64,000 nucleotides of DNA from an uncultured Bryobacterales bacterium (GCA_951813605.1 OX638379.1:3980062-4044061), one strand, 5' to 3'; positions 51,807 to 60,924 are shown, numbered from the stretch's first letter. The notes: generated by a model from the sequence alone, not told the origin. A program made the numbers and translations.

Positions 51807-52382
51807 CGCGATTTGGCGGACGAGACGGTCCTCTGGCTTGGATGCATGCGGCCGATGGCTTGCGATTCTTCAAGTCGCGCGCGCCGGCGGGCTGTTGCCC
51901 GCACTCAGGGGCTAGAGGCGGCCGGAAGCGCAGCGTGTCGCGCGCCTTGCAAGCCTCGTCCCGTCGCGGCAGCGCCAGTGCCACCGGCTTCAGCCCGGGC
52001 GTCGGGCCCGGCTCGCCGGCGTGCGCGAAGAGTGCGGCCACGCGGCCGGGCCCGATCCAGGCAAGGTCGGCGACCGGCACGAAGCGGCATGCGCTGCGTT
52101 GTCGGCTCAACATCGGGAGAGGAAGTGCGAATCGCTCTTGGAAGTCGCGGAAGAGGGCGCACCCGAGTGTCGAAATCAGCTGGGAAGCCGCAAAGGCAAA
52201 TGAGCCGCATGCGCTTGGTCGTCGCTGAGAGAGGCCAGCCACTTGGTTTGGGAGCCAGCGTTCCAAGTCCGCTGCGGCAGACCTCGCGAAGGTCCGATTG
52301 CCTCACCCCGGGGCCCCGACCGACCCGGCCCGAAAGGAAAGGGCTGACCCGTCAGAGCGCGGTGTATGATGAGAAGCGTCTC
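51807..52382. other. Long intergenic region upstream of the S41-like gene, with a -10 box
   Basis: About 575 bp. All frames are open for unusually long stretches because of high GC, but no family signature is seen on either strand, including the 162-codon minus frame 51778-52266. TATGAT at 52365-52370 (preceded directly by TG, and by CTGACC about 15 nt further up) ends 12 nt before the next ATG and is the likely promoter. The rest could hold an RNA gene or a decayed gene; I cannot identify it. Confidence 0.4.
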
Positions 52383-53609
52383 ATGGGCTCTCGGTTCAAG
52401 TTCAGCGTGATTTGCAGTTCCTTCTTGATCACGATCCTGCTCGTTGTCGGAGCAGTGCTCGGCAAGAGCGAAGAGCAGGAAGGCGCGTATCGTCCGCTTG
52501 CGGTCTACACGGAAATTCTCGCCCGGATCAAGAGCGACTACGTGGAAGAGCCCGACATCCCGAAGGTTACTCAGGGCGCGCTGCAGGGCTTGGTCGAGTA
52601 TCTCGATCCAGTTTCGAGCTATCTCTCGCCCGAGCAGTTCGCCGAGTACCAAGAGCGGCTCGAGGCCGTTGATGGCGGCAGTGGACTCGCCACGGGCATG
52701 GTGGTCCGCAAGCAGGGAGCATACACCAGCGTGCTGTCCGTCCTCCCGGGCTCGCCGGCTGACGAAGCGGGAATTGGGGCGAACGATCTACTGGACGCGA
52801 TCGACAACGTTAGCACGCGCGTCATGCCGCCGGCCTATCTACTCTCCAGGCTGAGCGGCCCGTCCGGCAGCAGCCTTACCGTGATGGTCAGGCCGGCAGC
52901 GGATTACGAATCTCCGGTCGAGCACACTCTAGTGCGGGCCGAGCCCGCACTGCCCGAAATTGCATTTCGCATGCTGGGCGACGGCATCGGCTACGTGGAT
53001 GCAGACGTTCTGGCTCCGGACCAAGTACGCCAGATCGGCGAAGCGATTCAGCAGCTGGAGGGCGATGGCGCAACCAAGCTCGTTCTGGACCTGCGCGGAA
53101 ACGCACTGGGGACTCCTGAAGACGGAATCGCGCTCGCCAACCTACTCGTCGACGGCGGAAAAATCGCCTCCCTGAAAGGCCAGAGCTTCTCGGAGAAGGT
53201 GTTCGAAGCCACCGCGGACACTACTGTGACTGCCCTGCCGCTCGCGGTAATCGTCGACCGCCCAACATCGGGAGGTGCCGAAGTCGCGGCGGCCGCCATA
53301 CAGCAGAGGAAGCGCGGCGAAGTGACCGGCGAGAAGACCTCGGGGATCGCGGCCCTGCAGAAGACCATCATGCTCGACGACGGAGCCGCCCTCATTCTGT
53401 CGGTGGCCAAGTACCACGGGCCGAACGGCGAATCGATCCATAACGAAGGGGTGGAGCCTGATCTCCCCGTGTCCCAGCGGAACCTGCGTCGGTACCGCGA
53501 AGTGCAGCGCCGACTGTTCGATACGCCAGAGGCGCGAAAGAAGGCCGAGGAAGAAGTGGGGGATCCGTTCCTGGAGAAGGCCTTGGAAGCCCTGCGAGAC
53601 TCCGTCTAG
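52383..53609 (+). CDS. S41/C-terminal-processing-peptidase homologue, catalytically degenerate
   Basis: This 408-residue protein has the layout of CtpA/Prc: a signal anchor (ICSSFLITILLVVGAVLG), an N-terminal cap (VYTEILARIKSDYVEEPDIP), a PDZ domain (about 98-170, YTSVLSVLPGSPADEAGIGA) and a protease core. In active enzymes the core reads S-A-S-A-S-E...GE-x-T-F-G-K-G, with nucleophile Ser three residues before Glu and Lys 25 residues after it. Here the block is R-P-T-S-G-G-A-E300, so position 297 is Gly, and GEKTSGIAAL puts Ile322 at the Lys site. It is probably a PDZ-containing pseudo-protease that binds rather than cuts. The frame continues upstream to 51813 without a signal peptide; that extension is rejected. 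Confidence 0.85.
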   Translation: MGSRFKFSVICSSFLITILLVVGAVLGKSEEQEGAYRPLAVYTEILARIKSDYVEEPDIPKVTQGALQGLVEYLDPVSSYLSPEQFAEYQERLEAVDGGSGLATGMVVRKQGAYTSVLSVLPGSPADEAGIGANDLLDAIDNVSTRVMPPAYLLSRLSGPSGSSLTVMVRPAADYESPVEHTLVRAEPALPEIAFRMLGDGIGYVDADVLAPDQVRQIGEAIQQLEGDGATKLVLDLRGNALGTPEDGIALANLLVDGGKIASLKGQSFSEKVFEATADTTVTALPLAVIVDRPTSGGAEVAAAAIQQRKRGEVTGEKTSGIAALQKTIMLDDGAALILSVAKYHGPNGESIHNEGVEPDLPVSQRNLRRYREVQRRLFDTPEARKKAEEEVGDPFLEKALEALRDSV

Positions 53610-53665
53610 CCTTCCCCTCCCCTGATACTCGGTCCGCGTGCGATCGCCAGGGCGGGCGCTAGGGT

Positions 53666-54004
53666 CTATTGCACCAGGTCGCTCCGGCCACCCAATTCGG
53701 GCTGCGGCTGGTCGATCTGAATGGTCCCGAACGTCGATTCGTACTGAGCGATGTTCTGGGCGAGCACGAGGTGCAGCGCCTTGGCCTGCTGCGGGCTCAT
53801 GTAGACCCCCATGAACGAGGAGAAGGTCACATCGTTGGGTCCGCCGACCTTGAGGCGTCCGAACTGCAAGAAGAAATCCCAGATGCTGACATTGACTTGC
53901 ACGCTGTTGGCGTATTCCTCGCGGTAGCTTTCCTGATGCACGACGCGAACTTTGTCGGGCTGGAGGCGCTCCTGTGCGATTCCCGCCTGCGGCTTGTTGT
54001 CCAT
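53666..54004 (-). CDS. DUF3467 domain protein
   Basis: This 112-residue cytoplasmic protein matches DUF3467: REEYANSVQVNVSIWDFFLQ, FGRLKVGGPNDVTFSSFMGV, YMSPQQAKALHLVLAQNIAQ, YESTFGTIQID. The family is small, widespread and of unknown function. The ATG at 54004 is preceded 6 nt upstream by CATAAT (plus-strand 54011-54016), so the transcript may be leaderless. It is divergent from the sugar transferase gene, 60 bp apart, and convergent with the S41-like gene. Confidence 0.8.
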   Translation of the reverse strand: MDNKPQAGIAQERLQPDKVRVVHQESYREEYANSVQVNVSIWDFFLQFGRLKVGGPNDVTFSSFMGVYMSPQQAKALHLVLAQNIAQYESTFGTIQIDQPQPELGGRSDLVQ

Positions 54005-54064
54005 GCCTGTATTATGCATTGCTGACCCAAGCCACTGGCCGCTCTGGTAATTTGGAGAAACCTC

Positions 54065-55483
54065 GTGTTCCAGAGACACCAGCGGCGAGCGGTCATACTT
54101 CTTGCCGCCACTGATTTGGTCCTCGCTACAGGCGCGTTCGAGGCCGCGTACTGGACTCGGACGGCCCTGCCGATGCGCGAGTTCCAGCTGGAACCTGATG
54201 GCCGGATTCTCGTCCAACTGGCCGTCCTCGCCGCAGTATTCGCCGCAGGACGCGTGACCGGCATATACTCTCGGCTCTACGTCTCGAAGGACTCGTCCGT
54301 GATCGCCGACACCTTGCGCCAAGCGCTGATCGCGGCCTTGCCCCTCCTCGCGTTCCTATACCTGCTCAACCTGGCAGTTCCGGTCAGCCGCCTGTTCCTA
54401 GCTCTGTTCTTCGCCTATTTGGCGTTGCTGCAACTCATCCAGCGAGGGCTCGCGGCGAGATTCCGGGGATCCCTGCGCCGCGTGCTCGGGGCCGTCACCT
54501 CCGTGGTGGTCGTCGGGGACGGAGAGAAGGCGCTGGAGATCGCTAGGGAACTGGAGGCATCCGAGCGTGACGGCCTGCGACTGCTCGCGATCTTCGACTG
54601 CGGCCGAGCACTAGGAAAAGAGGCGCAGCTGCCCGGCAAGTACCGGATCCAACCCCTGGACGCTCTGCCGGGCATGCTCACCGAGCAGGCGATCGACGAG
54701 GTGCTGTTCGCGGTGTCGAGCGAGCGTCTGCGGCAGCTGGAGGGGGTTTTCGTGCTTTGTGACGAGCACGGCGTGATGACACGGCTCGTTGCGGATTTCC
54801 TCCCCCTCGCACATAGCCGACTGCACTTCGATCGCTTCGGTGACCGCCCTCTGCTAACGTTCTCTATCGCTCCGACGGATGATTTCCGGCTGCTTGTCAA
54901 GCGCGGCTTCGACGCGGTCTTCTCTTTCTCGAGCCTCCTAGTCCTGGGTGTGCCGATGGCGATCGTGGGCCTGCTGGTGAAACTGACTTCCGCAGGGCCG
55001 GTTTTCTTCCGCCAGCGGCGCTGCGGCCTCAACGGGCGGCTGTTCACTTGCTACAAGTTCCGCTCGATGGTCGCGGATGCAGAGTCCCGACGCCACGAGG
55101 TGGAGCACCTCAACGAGAAGGACGGCCCTGTGTTCAAGATCCGCGACGACCCGCGCCTCACTCCAATCGGGAGTTTCCTGCGGCGCTTCTCGATCGACGA
55201 GTTGCCTCAGTTCTGGAATGTGTTGCGGGGTGACATGTCTTTGGTCGGCCCTCGCCCAGCCGTTCCGTCGGAGGTCAGCCAGTACGAAACCTGGCAGCGA
55301 CGGCGGCTGCGGATGCGGCCCGGGCTGACCTGCCTGTGGGCGGTACGCGGGCGCGACCAGCTCGAGTTCGATAGCTGGATGCAAATGGATCTCGAGTACA
55401 TCGACAAATGGTCTCTTTCGCTCGACGCGAAAATCCTCGCGCTGTCGGTTCCGATCGTCTTGGCAGGCAGGGGCGCGAGTTGA
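54065..55483 (+). CDS. WcaJ-type polyprenyl-phosphate sugar-1-phosphate transferase
   Basis: This 472-residue enzyme starts exopolysaccharide or O-antigen repeat synthesis by loading a sugar-1-phosphate onto undecaprenyl phosphate. Four N-terminal helices (VILLAATDLVLATGAFEAAY, IAALPLLAFLYLLNLAV) lead to a CoA-binding-like/Rossmann domain (TSVVVVGDGEKALEIARELE). The catalytic domain has KRGFDAVFSFSSLLVLGVPM, GPVFFRQRRCGLNGRLFTCY, KFRSMVADAE, SIDELPQFWNVLRGDMSLVG, PRPAVPSE and RMRPGLTCLWAVRGRDQLEF. GTG start at 54065. No other EPS genes adjoin it. Confidence 0.93.
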   Translation: MFQRHQRRAVILLAATDLVLATGAFEAAYWTRTALPMREFQLEPDGRILVQLAVLAAVFAAGRVTGIYSRLYVSKDSSVIADTLRQALIAALPLLAFLYLLNLAVPVSRLFLALFFAYLALLQLIQRGLAARFRGSLRRVLGAVTSVVVVGDGEKALEIARELEASERDGLRLLAIFDCGRALGKEAQLPGKYRIQPLDALPGMLTEQAIDEVLFAVSSERLRQLEGVFVLCDEHGVMTRLVADFLPLAHSRLHFDRFGDRPLLTFSIAPTDDFRLLVKRGFDAVFSFSSLLVLGVPMAIVGLLVKLTSAGPVFFRQRRCGLNGRLFTCYKFRSMVADAESRRHEVEHLNEKDGPVFKIRDDPRLTPIGSFLRRFSIDELPQFWNVLRGDMSLVGPRPAVPSEVSQYETWQRRRLRMRPGLTCLWAVRGRDQLEFDSWMQMDLEYIDKWSLSLDAKILALSVPIVLAGRGAS

Positions 55484-55587
55484 GTCAGGTCGGGGAGCGG
55501 GCGCGCGGCGTGTTGGGCGCCCAGCCGGTCTAGCGTGCTCTTTGCCGCATCGCCAGCTGGACAGCCTGTCCAGAGCGGGGAGGCGCT

Positions 55588-55596
55588 TGCTATTCT
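55588..55596 (+). promoter_or_regulatory. Extended -10 promoter of the DUF3604 gene
   Basis: TGCTATTCT matches TGnTAnnnT and ends 23 nt before the ATG at 55620. The leader would be about 17 nt with no strong ribosome site. Confidence 0.4.
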
Positions 55597-55619
55597 CATA
55601 GGCTCTCCAAGCTAAGCCC

Positions 55620-58568
55620 ATGTCACACCTCGCTCTGAGAATCCTCGTAGTTTCAGTCGTCTCGACCGGCCTGATCTGGAGCCAATCGTCCACGCAGACG
55701 ACGCTTCGCAACCCGCCGAAAGGAGCCAGCCATGCGCTCTTGGTGGCATTCGGCATCGGCGACAAGGCCGAGACAGGCTGGGACGGCAGCCTGCATGTCG
55801 AGAACGGCGAGCTGGTCGAGCTGATCGGCTACGAGATGGGGCTCGGCGACGTGATCCATCCCCCGAGGCGGTGGGAGATGTCGACGCGGCCGGCTTTCCC
55901 GTTCAACCGGCGGAATCACGACGAGGACATCTTGGTCGATCTCGCGCCGGACACGTATCTTACGCCCCGATTCTACGTTTACTTGCGCGGCTCGTCAGCC
56001 ACCCGCGTCTCGTTCGAGACGGAGCAAGGCAGCTTCGATGTGCGCATTGCGGACGTACCGCCGGTCGGCGCGATCGATTTCCTCGGCGGGCGTGCCGCCG
56101 TGGCGCGTTCTCCGATCGCCATGTTGCTCGGTCGCGGAGACCCCGGACCGATTGACGAGCGCCTGACCGACAACGACTTCGCCTCGATCGAGGTGGCCGA
56201 GGACGACACAATCTGGGTGGCCTACAGCGGATTCTCCGGCGAGGGGGACCGCGTCTATGCCGACCGCGTCCTGCCGGGCCAAGCCGCGGGGGCGGCTCGA
56301 CGGCCCTACGCCGTCAGCCCGGCGAGCGGGGACGTCTATCGGACGGCAGTCGCCGAAGACAGCGAAGGCAAGATCTGGGTCGTGTGGTCGGAGCAGGTTG
56401 GCGGCAATTGGGATCTCTATGCCCGGGCATTCGACGGCGAAGGATGGGGATCGATCCATCGGTTGACGGAAGCGGCTCAGCCCGACATCCACCACAAGGT
56501 CGTCAGGGATCCGTCGGGAAAGATCCACTTGGTCTGGCAGGGTGCCCGGGACAACCGCTTCGGCATCTACTACAGCAGCTACGACAGCGAGAGCGGATGG
56601 GGCGCGACGACGCGCGTCAGTTCGTCCGGAGCCGGCAATTGCTGGGAGCCGTCCGTCGCCACCGACAGCAACGGCACGGTTTACGTCGGGTGGGACCAGT
56701 ACAGCGAGAGCAGCGGCTACGACATCTTCATGGCTCGCAAGGCAGCCTTGTCATGGGACGCGCCAAGGGCGATCGCCAGAACCGGGCGGTTCGAAGCATA
56801 CGTCACGCTAGCCGTCGACCAGCAAGACCGAGTCTGGATGGCCTGGCATGAATCGGGCGTCAACTGGGGCAAGGACTGGGGGTATCCGTTTGACATCCAG
56901 GCGAACGCCACCGGGCTGTACAACTCGCGCAACATCCGCACGGCTGTCTACGACCGGGGCAGGTTGCGCGCACCGGCGCAGGCCCTGGAGACCTCGCTGC
57001 CCGACCCGGGACCGGGAAATAACTTCTACGAGTACCCGCAGCTAGCGGTTGACGGCGCGAACCGGATCTGGGCGTTGTTCCGCCATCGCCGTCCGATGCA
57101 GCACAACGTCTACTGGCGCACCCCATCGCATCACGCCCTGTGGGAGATCTACGCCAGCTACTACGACGGCAACGAGTGGTCGCCCTTGATGCTGTTGCCT
57201 TACTCGACAGGGCGCACCGACATGCGCGTCGAAGTCGACGTCGACAGTGCCGGCCGGCTAGTCGCGGCCTACCCCACCGACAGGCGGAGCTTCCGTGACT
57301 TTGTCAACGTCATGCTCGACGTGTTTGCGACCCGCCTCCCGGCACTGCCGGGAGACGCCAGGGCGCACCGACTGGCTTCATTCAGCTTGCCCCCAGCCGA
57401 GGCAGCGCGACAGCCTCCGAACCGGCCCGTCCGCGAGATGGCGGCCAGCGAGCCGGTTCACCCAAACGACGAGCAAGACGTGGCGCGCATCCGCAACTAT
57501 GTCTACGACGTCGGTGGAAAGCGCTACAAGATCTACCGGGGCGACATGCACCGCCACACGGAGATCTCGTGGGACGGCTACAACGACGGCTCTACCGAGG
57601 ACACCTATCGTTACGCAATCGATCCCGGCACTCTTGATTTCCTAGCCATCACCGAGCATAATTTCGGAGTCGCCGACGAATACGACTGGTTTCGCAGCCA
57701 GAAGTACGTGGATATCTTCCGCGTCGGATCCTCTTTCGTGCCGCTTTTCGCCTACGAGCGGTCGATTCGCTATCCGAACGGCCACCGCAACGTCGTCTTC
57801 CCTTACCGGGGCGCTCCGATCCTCGACTATCAGCACTATGAGTGGTCGCAGAGCGCGAACTACGCCCGCCAAGGACCGGAGCGCTTCTTCGCCTACTTGC
57901 GAAAATACAAGGGAATCGCCATGGCGCACACGTCGGGCACGGACATGGGTACCGACTGGGCGGACTACGATCCAGAGGTCGAGCCGATTGTCGAGATCTA
58001 TCAAAGCGATCGAAACAGCTACGAATGCGAGGGCTGCTGGCGCTCGGCGCCGGTCGAGGAGAAGAAAAAGCAGTTCGGAGGCTACCGGCCCGACGGCATG
58101 GTCTCGGTGGCTTGGTCCAAGGGCTACCGGCTCGGCGTGCAAGCCAGCTCGGACCACCTAGCCGTCCACACCTCGTATTCCATGCTGCTCGCCGAGGAGA
58201 ACTCGCGACATGGCCTGGTCAATGCCATCCGGGCACGCCATACATATGGCGCGACGGACAACATTATTGTGGATTTCCGGCTAGTTGAAGGCGGCAGGGA
58301 GTACCTCATGGGTGAGGACGTGGCGATCGCCGGCAGCCCGACGTTCAGGGTGCACGTCGAAGGCACGGATATGCTGGGCGCAGTCGAGATCGTGAAGAAC
58401 AACGGGCGCGCCTACCGGCAAACGCCCGGCACCCAGACTGTCAGTTTCGATTACAGCGATAGCAGGGCCCCCGGCGAGGAGGCCGACTTCTACTACGTAC
58501 GAGTCAGACAGGCCGACCGCGACAAGCAGGTGGCCTGGAGCTCGCCCATCTGGGTGACCGCGAAATAG
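55620..58568 (+). CDS. Large secreted protein: beta-propeller plus DUF3604/PHP-like domain
   Basis: This is a 982-residue exported protein. A signal peptide (LALRILVVSVVSTGLIWSQS) precedes a propeller-like region of about 450 residues with repeated D-x-x-x-x-I/V-W-V-x-W/Y motifs (AEDDTIWVAYSGFSGEGDRV, DSEGKIWVVWSEQVGGNWDL, SNGTVYVGWDQYS, QQDRVWMAWHESG). After a linker, the DUF3604 part starts with KIYRGDMHRHTEISWDGYND; His644 and His646 form the H-x-H metal motif of PHP-type hydrolases. Further metal ligands lie in FLAITEHNFG, AMAHTSGTDMG and VQASSDHLAVH. A periplasmic phosphoesterase or polymer-related hydrolase is likely. Substrate unknown. It is transcribed alone. Confidence 0.85.
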   Translation: MSHLALRILVVSVVSTGLIWSQSSTQTTLRNPPKGASHALLVAFGIGDKAETGWDGSLHVENGELVELIGYEMGLGDVIHPPRRWEMSTRPAFPFNRRNHDEDILVDLAPDTYLTPRFYVYLRGSSATRVSFETEQGSFDVRIADVPPVGAIDFLGGRAAVARSPIAMLLGRGDPGPIDERLTDNDFASIEVAEDDTIWVAYSGFSGEGDRVYADRVLPGQAAGAARRPYAVSPASGDVYRTAVAEDSEGKIWVVWSEQVGGNWDLYARAFDGEGWGSIHRLTEAAQPDIHHKVVRDPSGKIHLVWQGARDNRFGIYYSSYDSESGWGATTRVSSSGAGNCWEPSVATDSNGTVYVGWDQYSESSGYDIFMARKAALSWDAPRAIARTGRFEAYVTLAVDQQDRVWMAWHESGVNWGKDWGYPFDIQANATGLYNSRNIRTAVYDRGRLRAPAQALETSLPDPGPGNNFYEYPQLAVDGANRIWALFRHRRPMQHNVYWRTPSHHALWEIYASYYDGNEWSPLMLLPYSTGRTDMRVEVDVDSAGRLVAAYPTDRRSFRDFVNVMLDVFATRLPALPGDARAHRLASFSLPPAEAARQPPNRPVREMAASEPVHPNDEQDVARIRNYVYDVGGKRYKIYRGDMHRHTEISWDGYNDGSTEDTYRYAIDPGTLDFLAITEHNFGVADEYDWFRSQKYVDIFRVGSSFVPLFAYERSIRYPNGHRNVVFPYRGAPILDYQHYEWSQSANYARQGPERFFAYLRKYKGIAMAHTSGTDMGTDWADYDPEVEPIVEIYQSDRNSYECEGCWRSAPVEEKKKQFGGYRPDGMVSVAWSKGYRLGVQASSDHLAVHTSYSMLLAEENSRHGLVNAIRARHTYGATDNIIVDFRLVEGGREYLMGEDVAIAGSPTFRVHVEGTDMLGAVEIVKNNGRAYRQTPGTQTVSFDYSDSRAPGEEADFYYVRVRQADRDKQVAWSSPIWVTAK

Positions 58569-58660
58569 CCGTAGCTGGGAGTGCAGAACGAAGGATCGCC
58601 CGCCTCGGGCGGGGCCGGGGTCCTCGCGTTGTCGCCGATGCAGGATGGCGAGCGCGGAGA

Positions 58661-59671
58661 CTAAACAGCGAAACCGTGCTGCCTCCGGTGGTGCGCGCCG
58701 TCAAACCGTTGCGTGGACTTGAAAAGCTCGTGCCGACCGTCTCCGGCCACGTCGGCGACCTGCGACAGCAGCACCGCTTTCGTCTCGTCGTCCATGGGCT
58801 TGAAGCCTCGGCCGATCTTGACCTCGGCCATCAGCTCTTCCATCGACAGGATGCCGACGACAAGCGTCGAGACCGGAAGGCTGAGCGCGTACCGACGGCA
58901 CTCCTCGTGAGTCACGGAGGTTTTGGTCGGGATCTCGCCCTTCGGCGCTCCGCCGCCCAGGCTCTTCATGCCGACCACGCCAACGTCGCGCGCCAGGCAG
59001 ACAGGGACAGCTTCCTTCTGGAAGCTGCGGTAGTGGGCGTCCAACACGTTGACGGGCATCTGCGCGCTGGCCCAGTCGTATGGCTTGTTGAGCATCTTGA
59101 CGTGGATGCTCGGGTCCTTGTGCCCGGTGAAGCCGATGTAGCGCACCTTGCCAGCCTTTTGCGCCTCCAGCGCGGCCTTGAGGCCGCCCTTCTCAAACAC
59201 CCAGTCGGGATCGGAGTCGTAGACCATCTCGTGGAATTGCCACAGGTCGATCCGGTCCGTCTTGAGGCGACGCAAGCTTTCATCAAGGTTCCTCATGGAG
59301 CCCTGGTAGTCGCGCTCGCAGTTCTTGGTCATCAGAAAGACTTTGTCCCGCTTGCCCTCAACTGACAGGGCACGCCCCATGAGCTCTTCGGAACCGCCAT
59401 CGTGGTAGTCCCAGGCGTTATCGAAGAAGGTCATGCCCTCGTCGATGGCAGCGTGCATGATCCTGATGGCTTCGTTCTTGTCCTCGACAGCCCCGATATG
59501 CCAACCGCCGAGACAGAGAATTGACACCTGCTCGTTGGTGCGGCCGAGCCTCCGCGTGGGCAGTCCGTTTGGACTGTCCTGCTGGGCGAGGGCCTGCTGG
59601 GCCATCGCCACCGCGGCGGCGCTGCCGAACATTCCTTGGAAAAAAGACCGGCGGGTTGCGTCGTACGACAT
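58661..59671 (-). CDS. Tat-exported aldo/keto reductase
   Basis: This 336-residue NADPH-dependent reductase has a twin-arginine signal (TRRSFFQGMFGSAAAVAMAQ) before the barrel: RRLGRTNEQVSILCLGGWHI. The catalytic tetrad is visible as Asp and Tyr in FFDNAWDYHDG, Lys in FLMTKNC and His in WQFHEM. AGGAGG lies 7 nt before the ATG at 59671; longer frames to 59809 lack a signal. Export with folded cofactor is consistent with Tat. The substrate is unknown, perhaps a sugar-derived aldehyde or ketone. Confidence 0.9.
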   Translation of the reverse strand: MSYDATRRSFFQGMFGSAAAVAMAQQALAQQDSPNGLPTRRLGRTNEQVSILCLGGWHIGAVEDKNEAIRIMHAAIDEGMTFFDNAWDYHDGGSEELMGRALSVEGKRDKVFLMTKNCERDYQGSMRNLDESLRRLKTDRIDLWQFHEMVYDSDPDWVFEKGGLKAALEAQKAGKVRYIGFTGHKDPSIHVKMLNKPYDWASAQMPVNVLDAHYRSFQKEAVPVCLARDVGVVGMKSLGGGAPKGEIPTKTSVTHEECRRYALSLPVSTLVVGILSMEELMAEVKIGRGFKPMDDETKAVLLSQVADVAGDGRHELFKSTQRFDGAHHRRQHGFAV

Positions 59672-59889
59672 GCTCTTACCTCCTGTAGGCCGAATCAGCG
59701 TTGCCTTATGGTAGCGAACCCGCCGTCGAGCGGCATGGATCTTGCAATCGTGTGGATGGCGCGCAAGACGAATGAAAGGAAACCTTCGGAAGCGAGCAAG
59801 CACTTCCATCGCCCGGCCTTGGCCGTCGCCCCGCCGGGCTCTCGCGTCGGGCGCGAGGGGCCCGAGATTGAGTGCGGGACGGATGTTCC

Positions 59890-60924
59890 CTAACGGGTCG
59901 CCGGGGCCTTCCCCGCCGCTTCTGCGGCCGCCTTCTCTGCGGCGCGTGCCCCGGAGAGGAGATTGAACATGCTGTAGTTGCCCTCGTGACAGGCGTACTC
60001 GAAGATCGGCCCCTCGGTCCTTCTCATCGGAAACACTGCCGTCCAGGGCCTCGCGAAGGACTCGGGGTCGTCGACTGTGTATTCGTAGAGCAGCGTGTCG
60101 GCGTGAACGCGTCGGAAGCGCTCGATTACGTGCATGTTCTCGCCGGAACCCTTAAACATAGTCTGGCCGGTCAGGTTCGTCGTCTCGACGACGAGCGTGT
60201 CGCCTTGCCATCGTCCGCGTGAGTCCCCCATCCACTGGCGAATCCCGTCGGGCAGATGTGCCCGGCCGTCCAAGGGGATGATGCGCACGTCGTGGACCAT
60301 CTCGTTCAGGATTGCCACGTACTCCGGAGTCTGGAAGAGCTGCATATTGTTGTTGTAGGCGCTTGGGCTCATCGGCGGCCCGGAATTGAAGCCCACGATG
60401 CAGCGCGCGCCCACGCGGCGATCTTCAGGTCCGCGAGGCGGGCGTCGCCTGATTTCCGCGACGGCATCGGCACGGTTCCGCGCTTCAGTGGTCAGGTCCG
60501 GAATCCTGCCATCTGGCGGGTCGACGATCAGGGAGGTCCGTCGGTCGGCAAGGACTTCGGTCCCTCGGTCAAACCAGAGCTGGTTGTAGCTGCCGATGCA
60601 GTCGACGAAGTTCGGTGAGCCGATGCAGCGCTGTGGGATGACGTCCGAGTCGGCTTCCGCACGACGTTGCGCAGCTCGCTGTTCCCGCTCTTCCGCCTCG
60701 GCTTCGGTGAGCATCTGCTTTCCCGCCAGGTCCCCGGGGCGTTCCAAGGGCGTGATAGTGCGGAAATCCCAGATCCCCCGCAGGTCGGGGGCACCCCAGG
60801 CGGTTCGCGGCAAAGAATCCGTATTCTCCGGAACTGGCGGAGCCTGTGCGAAGCCGGTCGACGCCAATTGGACAACGGTCGCCGTTGCGACGACACCAAT
60901 TGAAGCGAGATTCCTACCGTTCAT
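59890..60924 (-). CDS. Conserved secreted protein of unknown function
   Basis: This 344-residue exported protein has a signal peptide (LASIGVVATATVVQLASTGF, cut after FAQA). Conserved-looking blocks are TAWGAPDLRGIWDFRTITPL, QRCIGSPNFVDCIGSYNQLW, GRIPDLTTEARNRADAVAEI, SRGRWQGDTLVVETTNLTGQ and FRRVHADTLLYEYTVDDPES, ending in an Ala/Lys-rich tail. Similar proteins are common and multicopy in Acidobacteriota, with no assigned role. I chose the second ATG (60924), which has GAGAGG about 9 nt upstream; ATG 60933 is possible. It lies 32 nt downstream of the DUF1080 gene on the same strand. Confidence 0.75.
   Translation of the reverse strand: MNGRNLASIGVVATATVVQLASTGFAQAPPVPENTDSLPRTAWGAPDLRGIWDFRTITPLERPGDLAGKQMLTEAEAEEREQRAAQRRAEADSDVIPQRCIGSPNFVDCIGSYNQLWFDRGTEVLADRRTSLIVDPPDGRIPDLTTEARNRADAVAEIRRRPPRGPEDRRVGARCIVGFNSGPPMSPSAYNNNMQLFQTPEYVAILNEMVHDVRIIPLDGRAHLPDGIRQWMGDSRGRWQGDTLVVETTNLTGQTMFKGSGENMHVIERFRRVHADTLLYEYTVDDPESFARPWTAVFPMRRTEGPIFEYACHEGNYSMFNLLSGARAAEKAAAEAAGKAPATR

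Noticed and set aside
51813..52382. N-terminal extension of the S41-like protein to 598 residues
   Set aside because: The added part is Arg/Ala/Pro-rich with no fold, and it precedes a normal signal anchor and a good promoter at 52365.
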